Shown here piece by piece: positions 32,339-42,761 of a stretch of DNA of 64,000 bases. The translations under genes were made by a program, and so were the position numbers. The notes under the pieces are model-generated. The model did not search any database. It worked only from the letters and a program-made list of their open reading frames with translations, and was not told the origin of the DNA. How positions within the stretch are numbered: position 1 is the stretch's first letter; every line of letters starts with the position of its first letter. The stretch is from Saccharomycopsis crataegensis (taxonomy: Eukaryota > Ascomycota > Saccharomycetes > Ascoideales > Saccharomycopsidaceae): the NCBI RefSeq assembly GCF_037102585.1, contig NW_027043822.1:397001-461000 (forward strand), in the 5' to 3' direction.

Positions 32339-33157
32339 TCTTGTCAAGACGGCATATACAAATTCATTTTATGAAGACCTGTTATGTTTTAAACATGTGT
32401 ATTTTAAAGACGATAAATATCATCAGTGTACAACCAAGTAATCATCATAGAGAATCAGAAAATCTCATGGGGGCAACACAAATAATGTTCTCGCTTTCTC
32501 TAGGTTAAATATTTTGTTACTTCCCTTTGGTCGGTCGCAGTTTCAAGTGGTACATTTACTGATTAATCTCTACTTATAATGGTTCTTATTTAATAAGAAT
32601 GTGTGCAATTTTGGATTTTAAAAAGTTATCTTTTTCTTTTCTTTTTTTTATTCTCCCTTTTTTCTCATTTTATTTATTCTAGTCATTTTTGATTAACATG
32701 GTGTTGATTATTGTTCTGTTTGATGGAATATACTGTAGACTGATTTTTTATACTTTAACCATAAAGAACCTACATCCATTTTGAAAATAAACAGTAATTA
32801 ATGGAATTTTTATTAACATAAAAATGAAGAGAGTATATTTACCTTTCGTTCTTTTTTTTCTTTCTTTTCCGGCCTTTACCATCCAAGTTCAAAATCAGCT
32901 TCTATAATGGAGGAGGAAGAAAAGCTGGCATTTCACATTAGGAATGATCAAACCAAAAGAATAAAAAAAAAGATAGCAATGTAGTGATTGCAAGAATGAG
33001 AGGTTGATGATAACAAATGATGTGGTAAGGGGGAACGTTATGAATTTGTGGATCGGAACCTAAGAATCTTTGATTATTGATATATGAATTTTTGATACAC
33101 TTTTTTTTTATTTTGTTGACGGTTAGTTGCTTTTAGAATCTTTAATCATTCATTTCT
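32339..33157. other. Intergenic between convergent genes
   Basis: About 820 bases between RPO26 and QCR2, both ending here. AT-rich, with T tracts near 32645, 32850 and 33105. No open frame or RNA gene was recognised. Confidence 0.5.
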
Positions 33158-34225
33158 TTAAAGTTCATCGGCGTATGGCAAAGCAGAAACATTACCAATG
33201 GCAACGTAGGAGAATTTACCCAAAGAGAATTCACCAACAGAAGAAACGGTTGGCTCAGCGGTGTATGGGCTAGATTCGGATTCGATAGCCAATTTGGTCT
33301 TGGTCAAAGCAGAGAATTCAGAAGCATTGATACCAGATTTCAAAGTGGAAACAACACTCTTAATGGTGGCAGAGACAGCGACAGGACAGGCGTCAGCAGC
33401 AACAACAGTGAACAAACCGGCATCACTGTACTTGTGGACAGCAGCCTTAACGTTGGTGGTTTCATTCAAGAAGGTAGCAATGGTTTCGTAGAGACCAATT
33501 TCAGCTGGAGCGATTGGAGCACCAATGGCGGCGGCATTACCGTTAGCGGATCTAATTCTAGATTCACCTTCTTGGGTCTTGACGGCATCGGTCAAAGCAG
33601 AACCTTCAGCCAAAGATTCAAAAGAAGATTCACCAATGAACTTGACCAAAGCGGATTCGTCAACACCGGAACCGTAAATTTCAATGTTGGAAGCAGTGTA
33701 GGCCTTGGAAGCATAAGCCTTGATATCGTCTAAAGTAGCCTTGGAAACACCATCGTACAACAATGGCTTACCCAAACCATTTCTGAAGGCCAAAGCGTGC
33801 AAGGCTTCAACAGCTTGGTATTCTGGGTCAGCAGAAGCGACAGCAACTTCATGCTTGGCGGTTGGCAATACAACTTCAGACAATTCATGGATCTTGAATT
33901 GGGTGCTGGTGATGACATCGGCCAAAGAGTTGACAAAGTATGGCAAGTCTTCTTTTTGGAAGTTTGCTGACAAAGTGATGGCATCTCTGGAGACCTTGGA
34001 GCCGTAGACACCACCCAACAATTCAGCTTCTCTGGCGAATCTCAAAGCAGACTTGTGGGTGTTATTTTGGAAGTTGAATCTGGATAAGAGGTGGGCAACA
34101 CCATCTTTTTCAGCATATCTGGAACCGGCGTTGATCTTGACAATCAAGTTAGACAAATGACCTTCGGTCTGTTTGGCGGAGACCTTCAAGCCCTTGGCGG
34201 CAGTAGAATAGGAACGACTGAACAT
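33158..34225 (-). CDS. QCR2: Ubiquinol-cytochrome c reductase core protein 2
   Basis: The 355-residue protein (S. cerevisiae 368) starts at 34225 (MFSRSYSTAAKGLKVSAKQ). A longer in-frame extension to 34456 reads through promoter sequence and was rejected. The first 10 or so residues resemble a mitochondrial presequence. It is a core subunit of complex III on the matrix side of the inner membrane. The fold is that of mitochondrial processing peptidase, but no HxxEH zinc motif is seen, as expected for non-catalytic core 2. Diagnostic segments are INAGSRYAEKDGVAHLLSRF and LRFAREAELLGGVYGSKVSR. Codon bias is strong, fitting high expression. Confidence 0.93.
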   Translation of the reverse strand: MFSRSYSTAAKGLKVSAKQTEGHLSNLIVKINAGSRYAEKDGVAHLLSRFNFQNNTHKSALRFAREAELLGGVYGSKVSRDAITLSANFQKEDLPYFVNSLADVITSTQFKIHELSEVVLPTAKHEVAVASADPEYQAVEALHALAFRNGLGKPLLYDGVSKATLDDIKAYASKAYTASNIEIYGSGVDESALVKFIGESSFESLAEGSALTDAVKTQEGESRIRSANGNAAAIGAPIAPAEIGLYETIATFLNETTNVKAAVHKYSDAGLFTVVAADACPVAVSATIKSVVSTLKSGINASEFSALTKTKLAIESESSPYTAEPTVSSVGEFSLGKFSYVAIGNVSALPYADEL

Positions 34226-35650
34226 TGCGGGTGTATGTATGGGGATAGATGATCCTTCTAACACTTGGTGATTGTAACAATAATTTTGAGTTAAAAATTG
34301 CACACACGAAAAAATGCTGATTATTATTTCATCCTGCTCTGATTGGATTGGGTGGGAAGTGGGAGTTACCCGGGATGGTAACATGCAATTTCTGACCGTG
34401 GGGTTTTCAACATAACTCTCTATTTCCAAAATATGTAGTGGATAATGGATGTCCAATATTATTGTTTGGGGAAGGTATTGAGATTATTGACTTTTTAAAT
34501 GTAGCGTTAAGCAATATGCAATCACCAGTAACTAACTCAAGGGTGTGTATTGTGAGTTTTCGTACCACACTGCTAAAAGTCTTTTTCTCGTTTTGGAACT
34601 TGCAACATACTCAGCTATCTTAATTGCCTCTTTGGTAAAAGTGTTATAAGTTGGAGGCCTATACTAGGATCCAGACCATTGGACCTTCACTAATAAATAT
34701 TATAGTTGTTGCTCTCAACGTTATATTTCCAGTCATTATTGATATAAGGTTGTTAGGTGTCGTGCTGTACGTACTTATTACTGCCCCTATCGCTGTCTTT
34801 ACTATTGTCATTATATTTAATTTGATTATCTAAAGCGTTTATTATTGTACGTTAGTGCGTTTGTTTCGTTTTTATATTCATCGAAGTACTTTGTATATTT
34901 GTAGAGTTCTAACAGGATGCAACCCAAAGAACAGAAGTGAGGTTGCTTTTAATTCGGTGTGCTTAAAGGAGAAAGATATTTTTGCTCCAAATATTCCTGA
35001 AGTAGAGGACTATAATTCAATAACTGATTTATCAATTGTTTATCTCACTCATATCGTTCTGATATTGCTTTTAGCTCACTTGTCTTATCTGCTATGTCAC
35101 AACACTGCCAAACCAGTTTGAAAAAAGATGCAAAGAGCTTTGGACTACACCCTTTCTTTGTAAACTATTAGTTTGTTATTTGAGCTTAAGATCATTGATA
35201 TAGAACATACCTCGGAGTTATATTCATATTCATCACATCAGAATGAGAAAATAGTTAGATACTCCACATATAGGTATGTTCTAATGTTGGATATGGTGCC
35301 AACTCATTGGGCCGCCCAATATCACGTTGGTGATTTTTCCCACAAGCAGTACTTCAGGAATTTAGGCTCTCTATCAGAGACTCTTGAACTGTTTGAATAT
35401 CAAGCAATTCCTGAATGAATTTCTTGTTGTTATGTGGAATAAATCAATTACCAAAAATACTGCAGATGAAGATGACCAATCGGCCATAAACATTTTCCAA
35501 CAATCTATATTTGATTACAGAAAGTTGGAAGTTTGCCATAAATCCATCAAGGATGGAATTGAATGTGGAGAGCTTGGGATTGTTCAATTAGGCTCCGAAT
35601 GCCAGCTTTATGAATCTCTCACGAGGCACATTGTGAGTAGTAACTGTTCT

Positions 35651-36198
35651 CAGAGTTGGAAACGCGCGGGATTCCAAATTATGTATTCCACTTGCTTTTT
35701 TTTCTTCTTTTTTCTTTCTTCTATCTTTCATTTTTTTTTGTGTGTTTAGTTTTCTTTTTTCTTTTTCTTCACTTGTTTGCTTTCAAGGTCGTCGCGACTC
35801 TTTGAATTGAAGCTCTTGGCTCAAGCATCAAGTTCAATGAGAATTTGTATTTTACTCTACTATTTGCCATTCTAAACATCACAGCTTTTTTTCTTCTACC
35901 CAGTGGTGGTTTGGTGAGTGGGATACAAATGGCTGCAATAATGTTATGTGGAAAGCATCACCGGTTATCGGCGTTAAATACCCGCCACCCGTATGACAAG
36001 CGGGTAGCAATTGCAGTTATGCAGGTATGAAGGGTCCTGACTCTGATTGTTAGATGTTTCTTGATTTGGTAAATATTCCTGAATCCAAATCTGGAAAATA
36101 TGATGGCTTCCTCGTATATGGAAGGAATAGGGATTTACTACTTAAGGATTCAGAGTTGGAAACGCGCGGGATTCCAAATTATGTATTCCACTTGCTTT
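35651..36198. repeat. 48-bp direct repeat, copies at 35651-35698 and 36151-36198
   Basis: The segment beginning CAGAGTTGGAAACGCGCGGG is present twice, identical over about 47-48 bases and 500 bases apart. The second copy sits in a longer frame that reads ELETRGIPNYVFHLL. The identity suggests recent copying or gene conversion inside otherwise decayed sequence. Confidence 0.85.
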
Positions 36199-36284
36199 CT
36201 ACATGTCAGGGATCTGCTTATGAATGACAGCTTAGATTCAGCTATAAAAGACCTAATAAAATACTCAACCAGTCCCAAACCAGC

Positions 36285-36356
36285 CCTATCCTCCTATGAT
36301 GTCTGAGAATACGTTGCCATATCCTCCTGTGATGTCTGAGAATACGTTGCCATACC
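36285..36356 (+). repeat. 33-bp tandem duplication
   Basis: Two adjacent 33-bp units containing GATGTCTGAGAATACGTTGC (starting at about 36298 and 36331) encode the peptide repeat MSENTLPYPP in one frame. The period is a multiple of three, which suggests it arose while the sequence was still coding, but no full gene is seen. Confidence 0.75.
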
Positions 36357-37164
36357 CTTCTGCTACTACCTTAAAAGCGATGAATAACAAAAAAACTCAA
36401 CAGTTAATCTGTGATGTTTTATTGTGTACTTTTTTGGCTTCTTCTTTTCTTCTTTTTTTCTTTCTAATGTATTTCGCATCAGTATGATTTCAGGAAATCT
36501 TCAACCATGCAATGTTCCTCAGTTACTATTATTTTAATAATACCAAATACCTCGTTGTATGTCGTTACTATACAATCATGATTATGACGGTTCCTCGCAA
36601 GACCTACTTTCCTAGAAACGCTGACAAGTCTCGCCCCATTTTAAACAGTACTCATTATAAATTGATAAAAGCCCTTTTAGAGCAGCATTTTTGTAAACAC
36701 CAACAGCAAAGAAATCAATAATAATCTTAAATCGTTGGTGATAATGGTGCTAACTATTAACAGTATTGGTTTGAAGCACTGCGCGGGTGGGACAGCGCTG
36801 CAAAACAAAAAAAAATTAGGAAAACTGTCAATTAGCCATTTTAATACTCAATAATCTTAATGTTATTTATCACTCTGTCCAATTGAGATTGGCTTATATA
36901 TTATCTTATCTTGATAATTCACTTTCTGTTTCTTGTTTTTTCTTTTGAAGGAGAGCATTGGGTATAATATTTCTCCAAATCCGTGGATCCAAAAAGAACA
37001 ATCAGAATCAATCTACCTGTTCTTTGGCCAGATTCAAGACATCAAAATTCTGGAAAAGAGAATCATCCAACTACTCTGCAAAGGAAAATCACCTAGTATT
37101 TATAATACCATCTAAACGCATTGACTGCTAATATCAATAATCATAATATTCTCTTATTTCGAAA

Positions 37165-37719
37165 ATGGGTCAAATATTCAGTGGGATGTTTAGTAAGCTA
37201 TGGGGTATCAACAAGGAAATCCGGATACTAATCTTGGGGCTAGATGGTGCTGGTAAAACTACCATCTTGTATCGTTTGCAATTGGGTGAAGTCATCAAAA
37301 CAAAACCAACCATTGGTTTCAATGTCGAAACCCTCAGTTACAAAAACTTGAAGTTGAACGTCTGGGATCTCGGTGGCCAAACTTCCATCAGACCTTATTG
37401 GAGATGTTACTATTCAAATACCGCTGCGGTTATATTCGTGGTGGATTCAACAGATAAGGATCGTGTGGAAACCGCTTCTAAAGAGTTGCACTTGATGTTG
37501 AGAGAAGAAGAATTACAAGAATCAGCATTGTTGGTGTTCGCCAACAAACAAGATCAGCCGGGTGCCATGACCGCTGCCGAAGTTTCAAAAAGCTTGAATC
37601 TTACCGAATTGAAAGATAGAAGCTGGAGTATTGTGGCAAGTAGTGCCATCAAAGGTGAAGGGTTGACCGAAGGTTTGGACTGGTTAATTGACGTTATTAA
37701 GGATGAACAACTTTCATAA
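37165..37719 (+). CDS. ARL1: Arf-like small GTPase Arl1
   Basis: The 184-residue protein (S. cerevisiae 183) is an Arf-family GTPase of the trans-Golgi that recruits GRIP-domain golgins. Gly2 (MGQIFSGMF) is the expected myristoylation site. GTP-binding motifs: GLDGAGKT at 25-32, switch II WDLGGQ at 67-72, NKQD at 127-130 and SSAIKGEGL near 160. The sequence [13 protein letters not shown] forms switch I. The closeness to Arl1 rather than Arf1/2 is shown by [11 protein letters not shown]-type interswitch residues ([19 protein letters not shown]). Complete and intact. Confidence 0.95.
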   Translation: MGQIFSGMFSKLWGINKEIRILILGLDGAGKTTILYRLQLGEVIKTKPTIGFNVETLSYKNLKLNVWDLGGQTSIRPYWRCYYSNTAAVIFVVDSTDKDRVETASKELHLMLREEELQESALLVFANKQDQPGAMTAAEVSKSLNLTELKDRSWSIVASSAIKGEGLTEGLDWLIDVIKDEQLS

Positions 37720-38090
37720 TAGTTTTCTGAATTCTATAAGAATTTTTATCACGAAAAAAAAAAAAAAAAAAAAGAAGAAACAAAAAATGTAAAATTGATG
37801 ATTTTGATTTTTTATTGTTTATGTTATCAAATACTGACTTAGCATCCACTTCTTAGTGTTAATACTGATTGTTTTGTTAATATTTTTCTTATATATATTT
37901 ATATTTTTTTAAAAGCTATTTTATCATGTTGTTAGTTAACAATCATCCTTCTATTTCATTTCATTTCTTTCATATTACTGACTGGTATATGTAATAAACT
38001 ACTTTATTTAGAAGCCTTGTAACCCCATGTTTGCCCGAAACGTGGGATTAAATGATTAGCTTTTCATTGCCGAAACACAAGAAAAAAAAT
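37720..38090. other. Intergenic between convergent genes
   Basis: ARL1 and VPS25 converge. A tract at 37754-37772 and T-rich sequence near 37805-37910. Nothing else seen. Confidence 0.5.
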
Positions 38091-38852
38091 TCAGATAATT
38101 TTCATCCCCGCAACCACTCCATTTTCATCCTTCATTAGTTGAGCTCTATTCTGGTTTACCAAAACCTGTAAAGATTGGTGCAATAGAAACGGGTGCAATC
38201 CATAAAACTCTTGCCCTCGGACCATTTCTCCCAATGTCAATTCGTATAATGTCATTATCGACCCAGAATTTCCTGTCAGCTCGATGAATTCTAATATCAT
38301 TGCAGCCCAATCATCAGGAGTCTTCCAATATACAATAATCGAATCTCTGCTGTCGGATTTTCTCTGGTAATTGTTTAGAATATCTTGATTATGCCACCCG
38401 CTCATATTATTGGTAACCATGTACTTGAAAATCTCTTCAATGAATTCAATTTTCAAATGTCTATTGATCTTTGTATTATTGAATAACTCCAACCTCTCAG
38501 AAACATTTCCATCATCCGGTGAATGATGACCCTCACCATCATCGTCATCACCATTATTAGTATTATTATCCTCATTATTATTATTACTGATATTATCACC
38601 AGCACTGGGCCGATCATCAGAAACTACTTCATTTGATCCTATAATGCCTTTGGATACAATTGAACCATTCTTATTGATCGCCCAGATCTTGTGATATTTG
38701 CAATACTCAACAATTAATTGACCCCAGTTTCGAATCTGTGATTCGAATGCCCGCTGATTCGGCTGTTTGGTAAAGAATGGAGGGAAATAATAAATTGATG
38801 GGAAAACGAATCCCTTGCTATTACCTTCACTAACACTTTTACCTGACTCCAT
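38091..38852 (-). CDS. VPS25: ESCRT-II subunit Vps25
   Basis: The 253-residue protein has the Vps25 N-terminal motif IYYFPPFFTKQPNQRAFESQ and two winged-helix domains, the second starting near residue 130 and containing SIIVYWKTPDDWAAMI. ESCRT-II (Vps22, Vps25, Vps36) sorts ubiquitinated cargo at endosomes, and Vps25 contacts Vps20 of ESCRT-III. It is longer than yeast Vps25 (202) because of an Asn/Asp-rich insert between the winged helices (about residues 78-113, with runs NNNNEDNNTNNGDDDDGEG), probably a disordered loop. It faces PRE7 across a 250-base divergent promoter. Confidence 0.88.
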   Translation of the reverse strand: MESGKSVSEGNSKGFVFPSIYYFPPFFTKQPNQRAFESQIRNWGQLIVEYCKYHKIWAINKNGSIVSKGIIGSNEVVSDDRPSAGDNISNNNNEDNNTNNGDDDDGEGHHSPDDGNVSERLELFNNTKINRHLKIEFIEEIFKYMVTNNMSGWHNQDILNNYQRKSDSRDSIIVYWKTPDDWAAMILEFIELTGNSGSIMTLYELTLGEMVRGQEFYGLHPFLLHQSLQVLVNQNRAQLMKDENGVVAGMKII

Positions 38853-39102
38853 TTAAAATAACCCGTATGATATTCTTGAATTAAGCAAATAATTTCTATC
38901 AAATCGGGGATGGATGATGTGCCTATTTCATTTTTCCCTTTGATGACTAAGACGTTTGCCCTTATATTATATAAGCACACAGCACAGTGCACCGAACCGA
39001 AATTTTCTGGTGGTCAAAAATTCAAGTGGCAATTGAGCATTTAACAGACAAGATTTCTATTTGACCAAGAAACATCGAAAATATATATAATATAACACAA
39101 TA

Positions 39103-39882
39103 ATGAGCAACACTATTGCCTCTGAATATGGCCATACAGATACTTCTGTGCCAATTGAACACAGGTTCAATCCTTATTCCGGTATGTTGCAATTGTTTAT
39201 TCTTTATGCAAAGACCATTTACTAACTGGCAATAATAGATAATGGTGGTACTATTTTAGGTATAGCTGGTGAAGACTTTGCGGTATTGGCCGGTGACACA
39301 AGACATACCAGTGGATACTCCATTAATTCAAGATTCCAGCCAAAAATTATGGATTTGGGTGATGATTTGGTGATGTCTGCCAATGGGTTTTCCGCCGATG
39401 GTGATGCTTTAATTAGATCTTTCCAACAACAATTGACCTGGTATCATTTTAATAATCAAAATAAGAAACTTCGCCCATCGAGTGCTGCCAGATTAATCCA
39501 GCACTTATTGTATGGCCACAGATTCTTCCCATATTATGTCCACACCATCATTGCCGGATTAGACGAAGAAGGAAAGGGAGCAATTTATTCCTTTGATCCT
39601 GTTGGATCATACGAAAGAGAACAGTGTAGAGCCGGTGGGGCTGCTGCCAGTTTGATCATGCCGTTCTTGGATAACCAAGTGAATTTCAAGAATCAGTACG
39701 ATCCGGCTACTGGACAGGCCAGATTGAAAACTTATTTGAAATTAGATGAGGTTTTGAATTTGGTTAGAGATGCTTTTACTAGTGCCACTGAAAGACATAT
39801 TGAAGTTGGTGATTGTCTTCAAATTAAAATTATTACTAAGGAAGGGGTTAGAGAGGAATTTTATCCATTGAAGAGAGATTGA
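39103..39882 (+). CDS. PRE7: 20S proteasome beta-6 subunit (Pre7), one intron
   Basis: Exon 1 is 39103-39181 (MSNTIASEYGHTDTSVPIEH to NPYS plus one base) and exon 2 is 39239-39882, giving 240 residues (S. cerevisiae 241). The 57-base intron 39182-39238 has donor GTATGT, branch site TACTAAC and acceptor AATAG. The junction codon restores DNGGTILGIAGEDFAVLAGD, as in Pre7. It is a non-catalytic beta subunit of the 20S core: no active N-terminal threonine is expected in beta-6. Conserved blocks include SANGFSADGDAL, IQHLLYGHRFFPYYVHTII and DPVGSYEREQCRAGGAAASL. Without the intron, the first 42 residues would be lost. Confidence 0.96.
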
Positions 39883-40329
39883 TATTATGTTTATCTTGAA
39901 ACCTTCATTCTATTTTTGTCAACCGCAGTGCCTCCATAAGGTCTTTTTTTTTCCTCTTCTCTATTTATCATTCAGTTCATTTTGTCATGTTGTAGTAATA
40001 TAAATCTGGTCATGAGTTTACAAAAAAAAAAAAAGAGTTTGTAAAAGTATAAAATAATTGACATCCAAATAAGAGAAATTAACACCTATATAGAGATCCT
40101 GAACACTCACTAAATTTTGAACAAAAAAAAGAGAACAAAAAACCGTTCATACACATCATTTATCTATTTTTCATAATCATTATCTGTCATCAGTTTTCAA
40201 AGTACCTATTATCTTTTAATAATAATAAGAGCACTGTTGTACATTCTTGTAATATCCCAGTTTTATCTTTTTATTTTTATTTGTTTTTTTTTGTCATTTC
40301 CTTTTTTTTTTCTTCCTTTTTTATCTTGC
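39883..40329. other. Intergenic between convergent genes
   Basis: PRE7 and ERD2 converge. A tract at 40021-40034 and T-rich sequence 40266-40325. No gene or RNA seen. Confidence 0.5.
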
Positions 40330-40974
40330 TTAAACTGGCAATTCTACCTTCAAGGCCTTGATAACCTTTTGATAATAAATGTAAAAGAAATCAGAATACA
40401 CTAAAGTCTGGACAATACCGGCGGCCAACGCAATTTTGTCAATTTTTCCTTCAAAATGGTATCTCACGATCCAATTTGGAATACACAATGCTCTATAAAA
40501 CCCAAGGGTAAAGATATAATGGGCGGTTAATGATTCTGCTTCACCGGTTTTCTGCAACATGAACAATTGAGGGAAGATTGCCACACTTTCCAACCACAAA
40601 CTGAAACTCCAAAGAACTTCTGTTGGGTGATAAGAGTATGTGAAGAGCAATGACATAACGGCCGCTCCACCAACAAGATATTCCACTTTGAAATCATCAT
40701 TTCTAGGTTGCTGATTGTTCAAAACATTGAACTTGTACACCATGATGTAAACGATGAATAATGACGACCCCATGAAGAAGATCTTCATTAAGGTATTGTA
40801 TAGCGACACATAGCTGTAAAAAACATCCAAGTATCTGGTGGCGAATACCACGGCATACAACACCTGTGTCTTAAACGAGATACCGGCGATGGATCTGGAA
40901 GTTTGGATTCGATGGAGTAAAATGAATATACTCAAAAGATGGGACAAATCACTAAGGAACCGGAAGATATTCAT
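40330..40974 (-). CDS. ERD2: HDEL/KDEL receptor Erd2
   Basis: The 214-residue protein (S. cerevisiae 219) is the seven-helix Golgi receptor that returns luminal ER proteins by COPI vesicles. Characteristic segments are MNIFRFLSDLSHLLSIFILL, RSIAGISFKTQVLYAVVFAT, RYLDVF, and WSFSLWLESVAIFPQLFMLQ. The start at 40974 matches the family N-terminus exactly. The C-terminus (KVIKALKVELPV) is cytosolic, with lysines as in other members. A 323-base AT-rich spacer separates it from the divergent 41298 gene. Confidence 0.96.
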   Translation of the reverse strand: MNIFRFLSDLSHLLSIFILLHRIQTSRSIAGISFKTQVLYAVVFATRYLDVFYSYVSLYNTLMKIFFMGSSLFIVYIMVYKFNVLNNQQPRNDDFKVEYLVGGAAVMSLLFTYSYHPTEVLWSFSLWLESVAIFPQLFMLQKTGEAESLTAHYIFTLGFYRALCIPNWIVRYHFEGKIDKIALAAGIVQTLVYSDFFYIYYQKVIKALKVELPV

Positions 40975-41297
40975 GACGAATCAAATATTTTATATACTAT
41001 ATATATCTCAATATATCACTGTGTTGTTTCCCTAGGTGGGGGGCTGGGTGTCCTTTCCTGCGTTGTCTTTGAAGCCTTTAAATTGACATGAAACAATTAA
41101 ATCCAAACAACGCAGCAATTTGCCCTGTGATAATCACGCGGGCTCCAAATACACGGGTACACATAAACACGAAAATTATCATCATAACAATAACAACAAA
41201 AATGACTTTTTATTGACTCCAAGAAAAATGAAAAGGGAAATGCTAACAATAACAATAAAAAGCAATAAAAAGAGCTGAAGAGGTCACTGACTCAATC
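40975..41297. promoter_or_regulatory. Divergent promoter, ERD2 / 41298 gene
   Basis: TATATACTATATATATCT near 40990-41007 is a TATA-like run. A short G-rich patch lies at 41036-41047. No gene seen. Confidence 0.35.
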
Positions 41298-42350
41298 ATG
41301 GTATCGTCAACGGATGACCTGCTTGTCAATAATCACAGGCGACATGCAAAAGCATTTCACGACCTCGTGTCTACTCTAGACGAACTAATGTTATGGAATC
41401 ATCTCAATGAACTTTCAGAATTGACCGAATCATCAATCGAAAATCTTTATGAAACCGAGGTGATCCCCAGCATTGATAACGATGCTTTACTGATCCATAA
41501 TTTGAGCATTTCGGAGATCATTACAGAGGACAAGAATTATGATAAGCTGGAGATGTTGTTTAAGACGAAAAATACAATCAAAGTGCTTGAGAATATGATC
41601 ATTACCCGAAATAGATTAAATGAGATATCAATAAGCCATGCTTCAATGATTGCTGAGAGTTACGATCAAAGATCGGAGAACATTGAAGATTTTCAAGGAA
41701 GTGACAAAAGTGGGATGATTTTGAAAAATTTGATTGACCAACGGGAAATGCAGTCTAGCCATTTAGCTCGAAGTAAAAAAAAAGATGAGAAGGAACATGA
41801 TGAGAAGAATACTAATGGAAGTAGAAAAACTACTGGCTTCCCAAATTCAATTAAAAGTCGCAGCTCATTAGCCTTTGAGAATTCTTGTACATCGGTCGAT
41901 CAACTACTTTATTTACAAGACGAGAACCGCAAACTTTATCAAAATGTGATTGAAAAGCTGCAAAGTTTGAAGAAGTTGAATAAACAACATTATGAGCAGA
42001 AGGAGAAGGAATATCGGGAGTCTGTCAAGGAGATGCTGGCTAATATAGATGCCCAAGAGTCTTTAAAATTGGAAATTAAGCAAGAACAAGAGGAACTTGC
42101 CAGGTCTAAAGTCCGGTCAGCTGTGTTATCCGAATTCATAACCGCATTGATAGCCAGCTCGGGAGTAAATTGGAGTGATGATGATTTTGTGAAAGACTTG
42201 GTCTTGTATTGTGGTCAAGAATATGTTGACGAAGAAGATGAGGATTATGATGAGGATGAGAGCGATGGAAGTGAAGATTACAGTTTCAAAAGTGAAGATG
42301 AAGTTGAAGTTGATGATGATAAAAGTGAAAATGAAAGCTATGGTGACTGA
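41298..42350 (+). CDS. Putative inner-kinetochore CENP-H-like coiled-coil protein
   Basis: The 350-residue protein is largely helical. Coiled-coil heptads are seen around residues 75-125 and 200-275 (for example LYQNVIEKLQSLKKLNKQH). After the second coil comes RSAVLSEFITALIASSGVNW and then SDDDFVKDLVLYC, which resembles the C-terminal signature of the CENP-H family (hydrophobic helix, SGVDW, acidic, LVL). CENP-H (S. pombe Fta3, S. cerevisiae Mcm16) is part of the CCAN/Ctf19 inner kinetochore complex. The last 50 residues are an acidic Asp/Glu/Ser tail. The match rests on one short block, so the assignment is tentative; a different coiled-coil kinetochore or cytoskeletal protein is possible. 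Codon use is that of a weakly expressed gene. Confidence 0.45.
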   Translation: MVSSTDDLLVNNHRRHAKAFHDLVSTLDELMLWNHLNELSELTESSIENLYETEVIPSIDNDALLIHNLSISEIITEDKNYDKLEMLFKTKNTIKVLENMIITRNRLNEISISHASMIAESYDQRSENIEDFQGSDKSGMILKNLIDQREMQSSHLARSKKKDEKEHDEKNTNGSRKTTGFPNSIKSRSSLAFENSCTSVDQLLYLQDENRKLYQNVIEKLQSLKKLNKQHYEQKEKEYRESVKEMLANIDAQESLKLEIKQEQEELARSKVRSAVLSEFITALIASSGVNWSDDDFVKDLVLYCGQEYVDEEDEDYDEDESDGSEDYSFKSEDEVEVDDDKSENESYGD

Positions 42351-42761
42351 AGTTCAAGACAAATTAAGGATTGCATGCATGACATCGCTATTGAGACATT
42401 CTAGCTTAATTATCACCTGTAAATTATGATTTGTAATATATTCTTTTTTTTTTCTGTAGCGTTATCTTCTAATTTCAACGAAAAAGAAATAATAACAAAA
42501 GGTGAAGCTTAGTCCTAATAAGAGTTTACAGGCCTTAATTCAAAACTTCAAAAGGCAATATGAGGTAATAAAACAAAAATGGGATAGGAAACCGCCAGTG
42601 TGTATTTATTTACTCCGTATGCCTTTCAGTTATCGGGCAAACTTTTGGTTTATTATGTACAAATGCATTTTCTATTTTCTTTGAAAAGAAAAAAAAAAAA
42701 AAGATGATAAAATAGACTCTTTGCTAATTTTTTTTTTTTAATATTCTATTCTCAATTCAGT
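42351..42761. other. Intergenic between convergent genes
   Basis: T tract near 42442-42452 and A tract near 42690-42702. A 60-codon plus-strand frame at 42502 has no known homology. No gene supported. Confidence 0.45.

Larger units (their letters stand above)
34226..37164. other. Gene-free degenerate region with short repeats
   Basis: About 2.9 kb between QCR2 and ARL1. Several short open frames (for example 34651-34833, 34855-35121, 35173-35418, 35384-35749 and 36296-36487) have protein-like composition but no family I recognise. They look like decayed coding sequence. A 48-bp segment occurs twice (35651 and 36151) and a 33-bp tandem duplication lies near 36290-36356. I cannot say whether this is an old host gene, an old mobile element or something else. 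The left 200 bases are the QCR2 promoter and the right 200 bases the ARL1 promoter. Confidence 0.4.

Noticed and set aside
32400-32480. A second box C/D snoRNA-like pattern (minus strand, TGATGA and CTGA boxes)
   Set aside because: The order and spacing of boxes do not make a proper C-D'-C'-D arrangement and no terminal stem is seen.
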